DNA of 64,000 nt from an uncultured Clostridia bacterium (lineage in GTDB: Bacteria > Bacillota > Clostridia > Lachnospirales > CAG-274). The translations under genes and the position numbers were made by a program. A model generated the notes under the pieces. It saw nothing but the letters and a program-made list of their open reading frames with translations, was not told where the DNA came from and ran no database searches. Positions 18,834 through 25,395 of the stretch are shown here, one piece after another. Position 1 is the first letter of the stretch. Each line of letters begins with the position of its first letter. The stretch covers positions 62,001 to 126,000 of the forward strand of contig CANQDF010000001.1 of assembly GCA_947591605.1 (NCBI GenBank), read 5' to 3'.

Positions 18834-18904
18834 GCACTTCTAAAAAATATGTTAAACGCCGCCTGTGAAACATAGGCGGCTACATATTTTTTGAAGTGCT
18901 TTTT
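18834..18904 (+). terminator. Long hairpin terminator downstream of valS
   Basis: GCACTTC-t-AAAAAATATGT pairs with ACATATTTTTT-GAAGTGC, enclosing an inner GCCGCCT/AGGCGGC stem, and is followed by TTTTTT. It is 200 bases after the valS stop. The stretch 18634-19134 has no gene; besides this it holds a GTTACTTTTCTT/AAGAAAAGTAAC hairpin (18731-18757), the direct repeats and a structured motif at 19028. Confidence 0.6.
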
Positions 18905-19027
18905 GCAGCATTCAGTTTGAGTTTAGCATATATGTTGGTTTGCTTTGCAAGAAAATGCAGAGTTTAATAAAATAATTTTGTGAATAAAGTAATGTATGCT
19001 TTGTAGTGTTGGTTTGCTTCTTAAGAA

Positions 19028-19067
19028 GCCGTCGATTACGGGTACTCAGTGTAAGCGGAGTACCCAT
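19028..19067 (+). repeat. Structured motif, copy 1 of 3
   Basis: GCCGTCGATTAC is followed by the hairpin GGGTACT-cagtgtaagcgg-AGTACCC. Related motifs at 22975 and 23407 keep the GCCGTYGRTTAY lead and the AAGCG loop while stem bases change with pairing kept. Confidence 0.55.
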
Positions 19068-19091
19068 AATTGCAGAGGAAAATAATAACTC
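19063..19091 (+). repeat. 29-bp direct repeat, copy 2
   Basis: Identical to 18659-18687. Its last bases run into the terminator stem of the diguanylate cyclase gene. Confidence 0.85.
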
Positions 19092-19134
19092 CCCGTTTGG
19101 CTTAGTATTAGTAAGCCTAACGGGGAGTTGTTTT
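19087..19134. terminator. Bidirectional terminator between valS region and GGDEF gene
   Basis: AACTCCCCGTT-t-GGCTTA and TAAGCC-t-AACGGGGAGTT form a near perfect stem, with GTTTTTT on the + side and an A/T-rich tail on the - side. It closes the GGDEF gene that ends at 19135. Confidence 0.7.
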
Positions 19135-20601
19135 TTACAGGTCGTTGTACCAAAAATGATTCTTTCTGCCGTTTTCCTTTACATGATAAAGCGCCTTATC
19201 CGCACATTCAATAAGCTTTTCCTTGCTTTGCGCATCCTCGGGGTAAACAGCAAGCCCTGCGCTGAAGCTGCATGGCAGCGGCGTGCCGTCATCAAGCACG
19301 ATGTTTTCAAACTCTACCCTTATATTTGCCATGATATTGTCAATATCGGCAACCGAAAGAGGACGGTATACAAACACATTAAACTCATCGCCGCCCGTGC
19401 GTGCCACAATACCCATGCCGTCGAATGCACTGCGCAGTATTTCCGCAACACAGCAGAGCACCTTGTCGCCTGCGGCATGGCCGTAGCCGTCGTTTACGGA
19501 TTTAAAGTAGTCTATATCAACAAATATAAAGGTGCTGCGCACGGGCTTTGTCTTGGCAGAGAAGATTTTTGCAAGAGCCTCGTTGAAGCCCCTCCTGTTT
19601 ATAGCCTTGGTAAGGGGGTCTATATCCGACATTATACGCAGCAGCTTTGCCCTGTTGTGTTCCCTTGCATATATAAGCCCGGCAAGAAAGATGGTTGCAA
19701 GCACAATAAGCGCTGCGCATATGCCCACGCCAAAGGTGTACTGCTGCATGGTATCGGACAGCTCCGATATGGGTATGCGTATGGCAAGGTTCCAGTTATC
19801 CATGGCATTTATGCTTATGTATGCCTGTGCAAAGGCAATATTGTTCCGCCTGAAGTTTATTATGTTATCCTCGGATTTTTGCTCCATATTATAGAGCCAT
19901 GTGTCAAGGTTGTAGTCGCCCATGCACTTTATATCATTTTTTATAAGCCTTACGTTGCCCCATGTACCCGGGTTGTTTTCACCGTCATACGAGCAGCTTA
20001 CAAAGTTGCCCGAGTATGGGTTTATAAGAAAGACATATGCCGTGTCAGAGAGCGAGTCGGTATAGGCAAGATCCTGTATAGTTTCCAGATAATATGTAAC
20101 AAACATACTGCCTATATGTTTGTCGTTTTGGTATATAGGAGCAAATATGCTTATCATATTGCTTGCTGTAACGCTGGAGCGATAAGGCTCGGTTATAAAA
20201 ATTTTGTCCGATGAGGCGGCGGCATCCGCAAAGCCGTGTTTTTCAATATCCATAACCTCTCCCGGGCTGCCGTATATATCGCCGCTGTCGCTTATAAGCC
20301 CCGTACTGTAATAGGGCATATTGCGCAGCGTGTTTTGCAGCTCCGAGTAGCTCTCTTCAAACGAAAAGTTTTCCTTTGCGGAAATTATGTCCGATGCCTC
20401 CGTAATGTAGTCCGTCATCATATCTATGGAGGTATTGGTCTTTTCCGCCACAAGCGAGAGGGTGTTATTTATTTGGCTGCTGTTGTTGCGGCTTATTATT
20501 TTACTGAGTATGACCGACATTATCAAAAGCACGGTAAGGCAAAAGATCATATATCCTATTATAAGATGCACATAATTGCCGCTGCTGTTTTTTTTGTTCA
20601 T
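19135..20601 (-). CDS. Membrane diguanylate cyclase with extracellular sensor domain (GGDEF)
   Basis: Makes the second messenger c-di-GMP from GTP. The 488-residue protein has an N-terminal membrane helix (about 10-32), a large extracellular Cache-like sensor region (about 40-290), a second helix (about 295-317) and a cytoplasmic GGDEF domain (about 330-488). The catalytic motif GGDEF is intact in ARTGGDEFNVF, and DIDYFKSVNDGYGHAAGD carries the metal and GTP residues. The RxxD inhibitory site expected five residues before GGDEF is missing, so product inhibition may be weak. Its start overlaps the stop of the upstream binding-protein gene by four bases (ATGA), so the two are translationally coupled. 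Confidence 0.92.
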   Translation of the reverse strand: MNKKNSSGNYVHLIIGYMIFCLTVLLIMSVILSKIISRNNSSQINNTLSLVAEKTNTSIDMMTDYITEASDIISAKENFSFEESYSELQNTLRNMPYYSTGLISDSGDIYGSPGEVMDIEKHGFADAAASSDKIFITEPYRSSVTASNMISIFAPIYQNDKHIGSMFVTYYLETIQDLAYTDSLSDTAYVFLINPYSGNFVSCSYDGENNPGTWGNVRLIKNDIKCMGDYNLDTWLYNMEQKSEDNIINFRRNNIAFAQAYISINAMDNWNLAIRIPISELSDTMQQYTFGVGICAALIVLATIFLAGLIYAREHNRAKLLRIMSDIDPLTKAINRRGFNEALAKIFSAKTKPVRSTFIFVDIDYFKSVNDGYGHAAGDKVLCCVAEILRSAFDGMGIVARTGGDEFNVFVYRPLSVADIDNIMANIRVEFENIVLDDGTPLPCSFSAGLAVYPEDAQSKEKLIECADKALYHVKENGRKNHFWYNDL

Positions 20602-21659
20602 TTATTTTCCCCCGTTTGGTTAAGTGTCGCTTCATATTCCGGATAATTGCCGTTGTTTATTACAACAGCCCCGGTATCCACAAACTTATAATCGGGCTTG
20701 GAGCCGTCAAAAAGCTCCGTAGCGGTGCGCACCGCATTGTAGCCCATATCGTACTGGTTTTGTACAACGGTTGATACCGACCAGTCGTCCGAGGCTATAA
20801 GCGCTGCGGTTTCGTCCGCATAGTCAAAGCCGACCAGCACTATATCGCTGCGGCCCTTTTCGGTAAGGCCGTTGACAAAGCCCACCGTAGAGCTGTTGTT
20901 GCAGCCGAAAAGTCCCTTTACGGAAGGATATTGTGTAAGGAAGTCAATGCAGTTTTGCTTTGCTGCATCGGAATCACCGTTGTTGAGCTTTACCTCGTCC
21001 AGTACAAACCAGTTTTCGGGCGCCTTTTCCGACCAGCAGCGGTTAAAGCCTGCCAGACGGTCAATAACCGTCTGTGATGAGGCCGAGGTTATCTGTATTG
21101 CTATGCCTGCGTCCTCGTCCTCGGATACGCCCTTTTCCTTAAGCAGCCTTATCATTTCCTCCGCAGCATATTCGCCTGCTATAAGGTTATCCGTCATATA
21201 ACAGGTATCAAAGCTGTCGGTGTCATTAAGTATGGTATCTACAAGCATAACGGGTATGCCGTCTGCATGTATGTCCTTTACATATTCGGAGGCGGCAGAG
21301 GAGTTTGCGGGTGCAAGCACTATGGCGTCCGCTTTTGATGCGACCGCTTTATTGATAAGCGTCTGCTGACTCTGCCAGTCGCTTTCGCCTACGGACGCCC
21401 CCACATATATGTTGCAGCCGCAATCGGCGCCGCCGTCGCTGACGCCTCTTACAACGTCCTGCCAGTATTGGCTGGTGAGCACCTTTAATACAACATATAT
21501 GTTCTTTCTGCCCTCTTTTATATCCGATGCAGGCTCAAAGTCATAATACTCCGGCTGTGTTTCGGCGGTTTTTGCGCTGTCCTGTGAGGCACAGCCGCAA
21601 ATCAGGCATAAAGCAAACAGCATTATAAATTTTACAAATATTTTTTTTGTCTTTTTCAT
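20598..21659 (-). CDS. Sugar-binding-type lipoprotein (periplasmic-binding protein, RbsB-like)
   Basis: Extracellular solute-binding protein of the type 1 periplasmic-binding fold (ribose/galactose family), 353 residues. The N-terminus MKKTKKIFVKFIMLF leads to lipobox LICGC, so it is membrane anchored. Family blocks include GVSDGGADCGCNIYVG, LAPANSSAASEYVKDIHADGIPVMLVDT and VLVGFDYADETAALI. No ABC ATPase or permease gene is nearby; the only partner is the overlapping GGDEF gene. I infer that it delivers a ligand signal to that cyclase instead of serving transport. Start ATG follows AAAGGATAT. Confidence 0.85.
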   Translation of the reverse strand: MKKTKKIFVKFIMLFALCLICGCASQDSAKTAETQPEYYDFEPASDIKEGRKNIYVVLKVLTSQYWQDVVRGVSDGGADCGCNIYVGASVGESDWQSQQTLINKAVASKADAIVLAPANSSAASEYVKDIHADGIPVMLVDTILNDTDSFDTCYMTDNLIAGEYAAEEMIRLLKEKGVSEDEDAGIAIQITSASSQTVIDRLAGFNRCWSEKAPENWFVLDEVKLNNGDSDAAKQNCIDFLTQYPSVKGLFGCNNSSTVGFVNGLTEKGRSDIVLVGFDYADETAALIASDDWSVSTVVQNQYDMGYNAVRTATELFDGSKPDYKFVDTGAVVINNGNYPEYEATLNQTGENK

Positions 21660-21758
21660 ATTTTTATATCCTTTATGTTTAAACAAAATACATGACGGTC
21701 AAATGCAGCTGCGGTTTATATACGGCAGATACAAAGGCTGTATACATTATTTATGAAC

Positions 21759-21787
21759 ATATTAACACATTTACATTATATTTTCAA
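21759..21787 (-). promoter_or_regulatory. Sigma-A promoter for binding protein-GGDEF operon
   Basis: On the - strand TTGAAA (21787-21782), 17-base spacer, TAATAT (21764-21759), leaving a leader of about 90 bases before the start at 21659. Confidence 0.5.
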
Positions 21788-21813
21788 TAATTTTGCTTTG
21801 TATTTTTTGTACG

Positions 21814-22130
21814 AATAAACTTTTTTATAAAAGTCCCGTACTGACAAATATAAAAGTCCCGGACTGAAAAAAAACATTATTAAATCGAGTAACTCAAAGC
21901 GCCGCAGGCTGAAATCCGCAGGCGGAATTCACTTCCGCCGAGGAAAACAGCGAGTTTCAAGGTCTGCACCCGAAAAAAGCAATCGGGACGCCCGCAGGGC
22001 GGCTTTTGGTGTAACCAAAAGTGCTTTTCTCTATGGAGCCGCCGGAATGAGCTGTTTATACTTCTGTTTATTCTCGAAAAAGTTCCAAAGGGACTTTTTC
22101 GACAGTAATAAACTTTTTTTGTAAAAGTCC
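21814..22130. repeat. Gene-free region flanked by 23-bp direct repeats
   Basis: AATAAACTTTTTT-ATAAAAGTCC (21814-21836) and AATAAACTTTTTTT-GTAAAAGTCC (22107-22130) flank about 270 bases without a gene. Inside are tandem copies AAAAGTCCCGTACTGA / AAAAGTCCCGGACTGA (from 21828 and 21850), the partial dispersed element copy B, and a strong hairpin TCGAAAAAGTTCC-aaa-GGGACTTTTTCGA (22074-22102). It resembles an old insertion, but no transposase is seen. Confidence 0.5.
21897..21962 (-). repeat. Dispersed structured element, copy B (partial)
   Basis: AGCGCCGCAGGCTGAAATCCGCAGGCGG then TTCACTTCCGCCGAGGAAAA matches the central part of copies A, D and E, read on the - strand. It carries the GGCGGAA/TTCCGCC stem version seen in copy A. 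Confidence 0.7.
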
Positions 22131-22269
22131 GTTTTTTTGGACAGACAAGGTAATATAATTAAACCAAACAAGGATAACTGCCGTGCGGTTAATATGCAGT
22201 CGGCATATCTCGGCTTAGTACAAATGTTGCAATATTATTTCAATTTGGGTTTATATTAGAAAAAATGTT

Positions 22270-22298
22270 TGACAATGTTTGCATAATAAGCTATACTG
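22270..22298 (+). promoter_or_regulatory. Near-consensus sigma-A promoter
   Basis: TTGACA (22270-22275), 17-base spacer, TATACT (22293-22298). It should start transcription about 35 bases before the small membrane protein gene. Confidence 0.75.
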
Positions 22299-22338
22299 TA
22301 TCTAAGGTTAGAAAGTTTGTACGTTGGAGGTAATGACT

Positions 22339-22632
22339 ATGAAAAACAACACCTTATTAAAAATATATCTTTGCGCTGCCGCAATATCCGTGCTTATGTT
22401 TGGGCTTACCTTTGCGTGCAGCTGGCTGTGGCTGGAGAATATGTCACAGGTGTACGCCGCAACACTGCCCTTTATATTTATTGCGGTGCTCTCGCTTGCC
22501 GCCTTTGGCATGACGTCGGAAAATAAAACCCGCAGAGCCGTCAAGAAAAATATACAAACAAAAGTAATACAAATTGAAAAATTTACCAAAACAAATAGTA
22601 TAATTTATTCGGGATTGCGCAAAATTTCGTAA
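22339..22632 (+). CDS. Small two-helix membrane protein, unrecognised
   Basis: 97 residues; I recognise no family. Two hydrophobic helices are visible (about 6-30, LKIYLCAAAISVLMFGLTFA, and about 40-60, AATLPFIFIAVLSLAAFGM), then a basic, probably cytoplasmic tail of about 35 residues rich in Lys. A GGAGG site lies eight bases before the ATG at 22339, better than the ATG at 22333, and a near-consensus promoter stands upstream, so it is likely a real gene. It sits between the c-di-GMP cyclase operon and the orphan c-di-GMP riboswitch. Confidence 0.65.
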   Translation: MKNNTLLKIYLCAAAISVLMFGLTFACSWLWLENMSQVYAATLPFIFIAVLSLAAFGMTSENKTRRAVKKNIQTKVIQIEKFTKTNSIIYSGLRKIS

Positions 22633-22693
22633 AAAAATACAAAATTATAATTGTAAACAAATTGTTAAATATGCAAAAAATCCAAAAAAAGTA

Positions 22694-22722
22694 TTGCATT
22701 TTTGATTTTTTCATGTTATTAT
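22694..22722 (+). promoter_or_regulatory. Promoter driving the orphan c-di-GMP riboswitch
   Basis: TTGCAT (22694-22699), 17-base spacer, TATTAT (22717-22722). Directly after it lies the inverted repeat ATAGGAAA-caag-TTTTCCTAT (22729-22749), near the expected transcription start, which could be an operator or a 5' RNA hairpin. Confidence 0.55.
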
Positions 22723-22765
22723 ACTACCATAGGAAACAAGTTTTCCTATACAAATAAATAAATAT

Positions 22766-22846
22766 GTGAAAAAGGCAAACTTGCCGAAAGGCAAGGACGC
22801 AAAGCCTCAGGTCTAAGGCATTGGCTATGACAGCTGGGTTACCTAA
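22766..22846 (+). promoter_or_regulatory. Cyclic di-GMP-I (GEMM) riboswitch, no gene downstream
   Basis: The aptamer carries the conserved blocks of class I c-di-GMP riboswitches: AAGGCAAAC, the CGAAAG tetraloop hairpin (TTGCC-gaaa-GGCAA), GGACGCAAAGCCTC, GGTCTAAGGCATTGGC, a GACAGC bulge and the 3' GGGTTACC. Its 3' GGGTTAC (22836-22842) can pair with GTAACCC (22858-22864), which overlaps the 5' arm of the terminator at 22860, so an OFF-type switch is likely: aptamer folded, terminator forms. No + strand gene follows before the convergent truA gene. Confidence 0.9.
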
Positions 22847-22859
22847 TGTTTTTTTAAGT

Positions 22860-22898
22860 AACCCTATTTAGACTGAAAAGTTTAAGCAGGGTTTTTTT
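22860..22898 (+). terminator. Riboswitch expression-platform terminator
   Basis: AACCCTatTTAgACT and AGTtTAAgcAGGGTT pair, followed by TTTTTTT. The 5' arm competes with the GGGTTAC/GTAACCC helix formed with the riboswitch 3' end. Confidence 0.8.
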
Positions 22899-22974
22899 AA
22901 CCGACAAATCCCCGCCTTTTGGGCGGAGGTGCTTACTGCTGCTTTAGGTGTAAAACACAAAGGCTTCGCAATGA

Positions 22975-23012
22975 GCCGTCGGTTATGAGTGCTAGGCGCA
23001 AGCGTAGTACAA
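22975..23012 (+). repeat. Structured motif, copy 2 of 3
   Basis: GCCGTCGGTTAT precedes GTGCTA-ggcgcaagcg-TAGTAC, a hairpin with one G-T wobble. It is inside a wider inverted repeat (GTAAAAC near 22950 and GTTTTAC near 23040). Confidence 0.5.
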
Positions 23013-23071
23013 ATACCTTTGACTTCGGATGTGTTTTTTGGTTTTACTTTCCGGAGCAAAGCTGCCTGTAA

Positions 23072-23353
23072 TTTAATTATCCATCCCCCTATGGATATAT
23101 TTGCATATTTATTTATACCGCGGTCAGGGCTTTCCCCGAGCTCTTGATCGTAAAATATCCTCCCCCCTATTGGATATTGACGTATTTACTTTAAGGTGGG
23201 GCCCGTTGCCCCGCCGGCAAATATTATCCCTTTTTGGATATTGACATATCATTTTTTCCGGGCAGATGTCCGGAGCATATAATATCCCTCCCCCTACCGG
23301 ATATTTATATAGCGAAAAAGCAATCGCCTGCTGCGGTTGCTTTTTTGTTTGCA
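23072..23353 (+). repeat. Array of alternating conserved and variable hairpins
   Basis: Four copies of a short hairpin with stem (AAT)ATCC/GGAT(ATT) and mostly C-rich loop occur at about 23080-23096, 23154-23178, 23223-23243 and 23281-23295. Between and after them lie four unrelated GC-rich hairpins: CGGTCAGGGCT/AGCTCTTGATCG (23120-23150), GGTGGGGC/GCCCCGCC (23196-23216), CCGGGCA/TGTCCGG (23258-23273) and GCAATCGC/GCGGTTGC (23320-23340), the last followed by TTTTTT. All four variable stems contain G-T pairs that are stable only if the + strand is the RNA. No coding frame of interest is seen. Confidence 0.65.
23320..23347 (+). terminator. Terminator-like last hairpin of the array
   Basis: GCAATCGC-ctgct-GCGGTTGC followed by TTTTTTG. 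It could end a + strand transcript covering the hairpin array. Confidence 0.5.
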
Positions 23354-23406
23354 TAAAAAAGACTGCTCTATGCCCGTAAATAAGATGTATAGCTTAACGG
23401 CTCTCC

Positions 23407-23448
23407 GCCGTTGATTATAAGCACCCGGCTAAGCGGAGCCGGCACCGA
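23407..23448 (+). repeat. Structured motif, copy 3 of 3
   Basis: GCCGTTGATTAT precedes CCGGCT-aagcgg-AGCCGG, a perfect six-pair hairpin with the AAGCG loop shared with copies at 19028 and 22975. It abuts the 3' end of truA. Confidence 0.5.
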
Positions 23449-23457
23449 GGGTAGGGG

Positions 23458-24195
23458 TCAATACCGCACGCTTTGCAGCGTAAGGCCGCTTGACGGCAGT
23501 GTAGGGCCTGCATTTTTTCTGTCAAGGCTTTCAAGTACGGCGGTCATATCGTCGGGCTGCATCTCGCCTGTGCCCACCTTAAGCAATGTGCCGGACATTA
23601 TCCTTACCATGTTATACAAAAAGCCGCTGCCCGTAAAGCGCATCCGAAGCAGCTTACCCTCAAGCTCCGTATCTATCGAATATATCTCTCTTACGGTAGA
23701 TTTTTTTGTGCGCCTGTCCGAGCAGAAGGCTTTAAAGTCGTGCCTGCCCGTAAGCAGGGCGGCTGCACGTTTCATTTTTTGCATATCAACGCAGCAGGGA
23801 TAAAGGTAGGTAAAATGCCTTGTAAAAACATCTGCCTTTTCATCGGTACATATGCGGTAAATATAGGTTTTTTCCTTTGCGTTGAGCCTGGCATGGAACC
23901 TGGGATCCGCCTTTTCTATGCTAAGTATGCGTATATCCTTTTTAAGTAAACGGTTAAGCTCGGTTTTAAGCACGGCGCAGTCTGTGTCCGTGTCAAGCTT
24001 AAAGCTTGCGCACTGCTCCTCCGCATGTACGCCTGCATCTGTCCTGCCGCTGCCGTTTAGCTCCACGGGCGAACCGTTTATCTCTCCGAGCAGCGCCTCT
24101 ATTATACCCTGTATGGTATCGGGGGTGTTGCCCTGCTTTTGCCAGCCGTTATAGCGTGTACCCTCGTACTGCAGCAGCATTTTGTAATTTTGCAT
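23458..24195 (-). CDS. truA: tRNA pseudouridine(38-40) synthase
   Basis: Converts uridines 38-40 of the tRNA anticodon arm to pseudouridine. The 245-residue protein begins MQNYKMLLQYEGTRYNGWQ, the normal TruA N-terminus, and the catalytic Asp is in GSGRTDAGVHA (near residue 49). The C-terminal half has HDFKAFCS and the FLYNMVRIMSGTLLKVG block. The ATG at 24195 has GGGAGG eight bases upstream; the ORF is open further up but without family similarity. It is followed (upstream on the map) by the HPr-like gene at 24274, which is its likely operon partner. Confidence 0.93.
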   Translation of the reverse strand: MQNYKMLLQYEGTRYNGWQKQGNTPDTIQGIIEALLGEINGSPVELNGSGRTDAGVHAEEQCASFKLDTDTDCAVLKTELNRLLKKDIRILSIEKADPRFHARLNAKEKTYIYRICTDEKADVFTRHFTYLYPCCVDMQKMKRAAALLTGRHDFKAFCSDRRTKKSTVREIYSIDTELEGKLLRMRFTGSGFLYNMVRIMSGTLLKVGTGEMQPDDMTAVLESLDRKNAGPTLPSSGLTLQSVRY

Positions 24196-24273
24196 AGTAT
24201 ACCTCCCAAAAACCGCTAAAACAAAAAACGGCGCAGACTCCATAGCCTGTGCCGTTTTGCCTTCAAAAAAATC

Positions 24274-24507
24274 TCAGCCTACGATATATTCCTTAAGAGC
24301 TGCCTTTACAGCGTCAACCTCGCTGTCGTCATGAATATCAAGACGAAGATCGTTTGTTATGTCAAGGCTGAAGATACCCATAATGGACTTTGCATCAATG
24401 GTGTATCTGTCGGTGCTTAAATCAAAGTCACCGTCAAAAGTGTTTATTACATTTACAAAATTTTTAACCTTGTCAATTGAGTTTAATGCAACTTTAAAAG
24501 ATGTCAT
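24274..24507 (-). CDS. HPr-like protein lacking the active-site His (second copy)
   Basis: 77-residue HPr-fold protein. The region that holds His15 in HPr reads LNSIDKVKNFV here, with Asp aligned to the His, and the RP pair is also missing, so it cannot act in sugar phosphotransfer. The regulatory serine block IDAKSIMGIFSLD (Ser41) is well kept, which fits HPrK phosphorylation. It is more diverged than the Crh-like protein at 15461. It has a GGAGGTAA ribosome site and its own promoter at 24559-24587. truA follows 78 bases downstream. The function is not known; a Ser-only regulatory role is inferred. Confidence 0.8.
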   Translation of the reverse strand: MTSFKVALNSIDKVKNFVNVINTFDGDFDLSTDRYTIDAKSIMGIFSLDITNDLRLDIHDDSEVDAVKAALKEYIVG

Positions 24508-24558
24508 GATAATTACCTCCGTTTCAAAACTAACTGTATACCACTGCTTTCCACTATT

Positions 24559-24587
24559 ATCTTAAACCCAATAAACTGTTTTGTCAA
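24559..24587 (-). promoter_or_regulatory. Sigma-A promoter for HPr-like gene and truA
   Basis: On the - strand TTGACA (24587-24582), 17-base spacer, TAAGAT (24564-24559), 52 bases upstream of the start codon. Confidence 0.65.
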
Positions 24588-24671
24588 TCAAAAATGTTAT
24601 TATTTATGTTAAATTTATGTTACAGAGGCGTTTTTTGCCTTATTTTGCGGCTTTGCAGAGCATACAGCCTG

Positions 24672-24700
24672 TTGCAAAGGGCTGCCTTGTGTGCTATAAT
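24672..24700 (+). promoter_or_regulatory. Sigma-A promoter for pth-mfd
   Basis: TTGCAA (24672-24677), 17-base spacer, TATAAT (24695-24700). Confidence 0.7.
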
Positions 24701-24791
24701 TTACAATAATATAACGACAGCTGCGGGGCATTACAAAATGCCCCTATGTGCGTTGACGGTAAAAGGCAGACATAAACGGGAGGCATAAATA

Positions 24792-25394
24792 ATGAAGATA
24801 ATAGCAGGGCTGGGCAATCCCGGCAGGGATTATACGGGCACACGCCATAACGTCGGCTTTGAGGTGATAGCAAAGCTTGCGTATGACAATAATATAGATA
24901 TGAACAAAAGCAAGTTCAAGGCGGTAATGGGCGAAGGGCGCATAGGCTTTGAAAAGGTGATCCTTTTGCAGCCTCTTACTTATATGAACCTCAGCGGAGA
25001 GTGCCTTTATGAGGCGGTAAATTTTTACAAATGCCAAAAAGAGGATATTATAATTGTATGTGACGATATAAATCTTCCCCTGAGCTATATCAGGATAAGG
25101 GCAAAGGGTACGGACGGCGGTCAGAAGGGGCTGAGAAACATTATGTACCGCCTCGGCTATGACGATTTTACCCGTGTAAGGGTAGGCGTGGGGGAAAAGC
25201 CTGCCGAGTGGGATCTTAAAAATTATGTGCTGAGCAGGTTTACCGATGAGGAAAAGCCCGATATAATAAAGGGCATTACCGATGCCGCCGATGCCGTAAC
25301 CATGATAGTAAAAAACGGCGGAGATGTAAAAGAGGCTATGAACAGGTACAACAAAAAGGTTTCAAAGCCAAAGCCCGAGCCTTTGGAGGGATAA
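24792..25394 (+). CDS. pth: Peptidyl-tRNA hydrolase
   Basis: Recycles tRNA by cleaving peptidyl-tRNA released from ribosomes. The 200-residue protein has the N-terminal substrate Asn in GLGNPGRDYTGTRHNVGFEV, with catalytic His in TRHN, the LLQPLTYMNLSGE block, CDDINLPL with the catalytic Asp, and KGTDGGQKGLRNI. mfd starts one base after its stop, a conserved pairing in Firmicutes. A GGGAGG site precedes the ATG. Confidence 0.95.
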   Translation: MKIIAGLGNPGRDYTGTRHNVGFEVIAKLAYDNNIDMNKSKFKAVMGEGRIGFEKVILLQPLTYMNLSGECLYEAVNFYKCQKEDIIIVCDDINLPLSYIRIRAKGTDGGQKGLRNIMYRLGYDDFTRVRVGVGEKPAEWDLKNYVLSRFTDEEKPDIIKGITDAADAVTMIVKNGGDVKEAMNRYNKKVSKPKPEPLEG

Positions 25395-25395
25395 A

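Noticed and set aside
19006-20214. A 402-residue + strand frame opposite the GGDEF gene
   Set aside because: Low-complexity shadow of the cyclase gene, which has intact catalytic motifs on the - strand.
23072-23353. CRISPR array
   Set aside because: The repeat parts are short hairpins with changing loops, spacing falls from 77 to 57 bases, the spacers themselves fold into hairpins, and no cas gene is near.
22868-23354. Two small - strand frames in the riboswitch/array region
   Set aside because: No ribosome sites, no recognisable family, and they overlap RNA hairpins.
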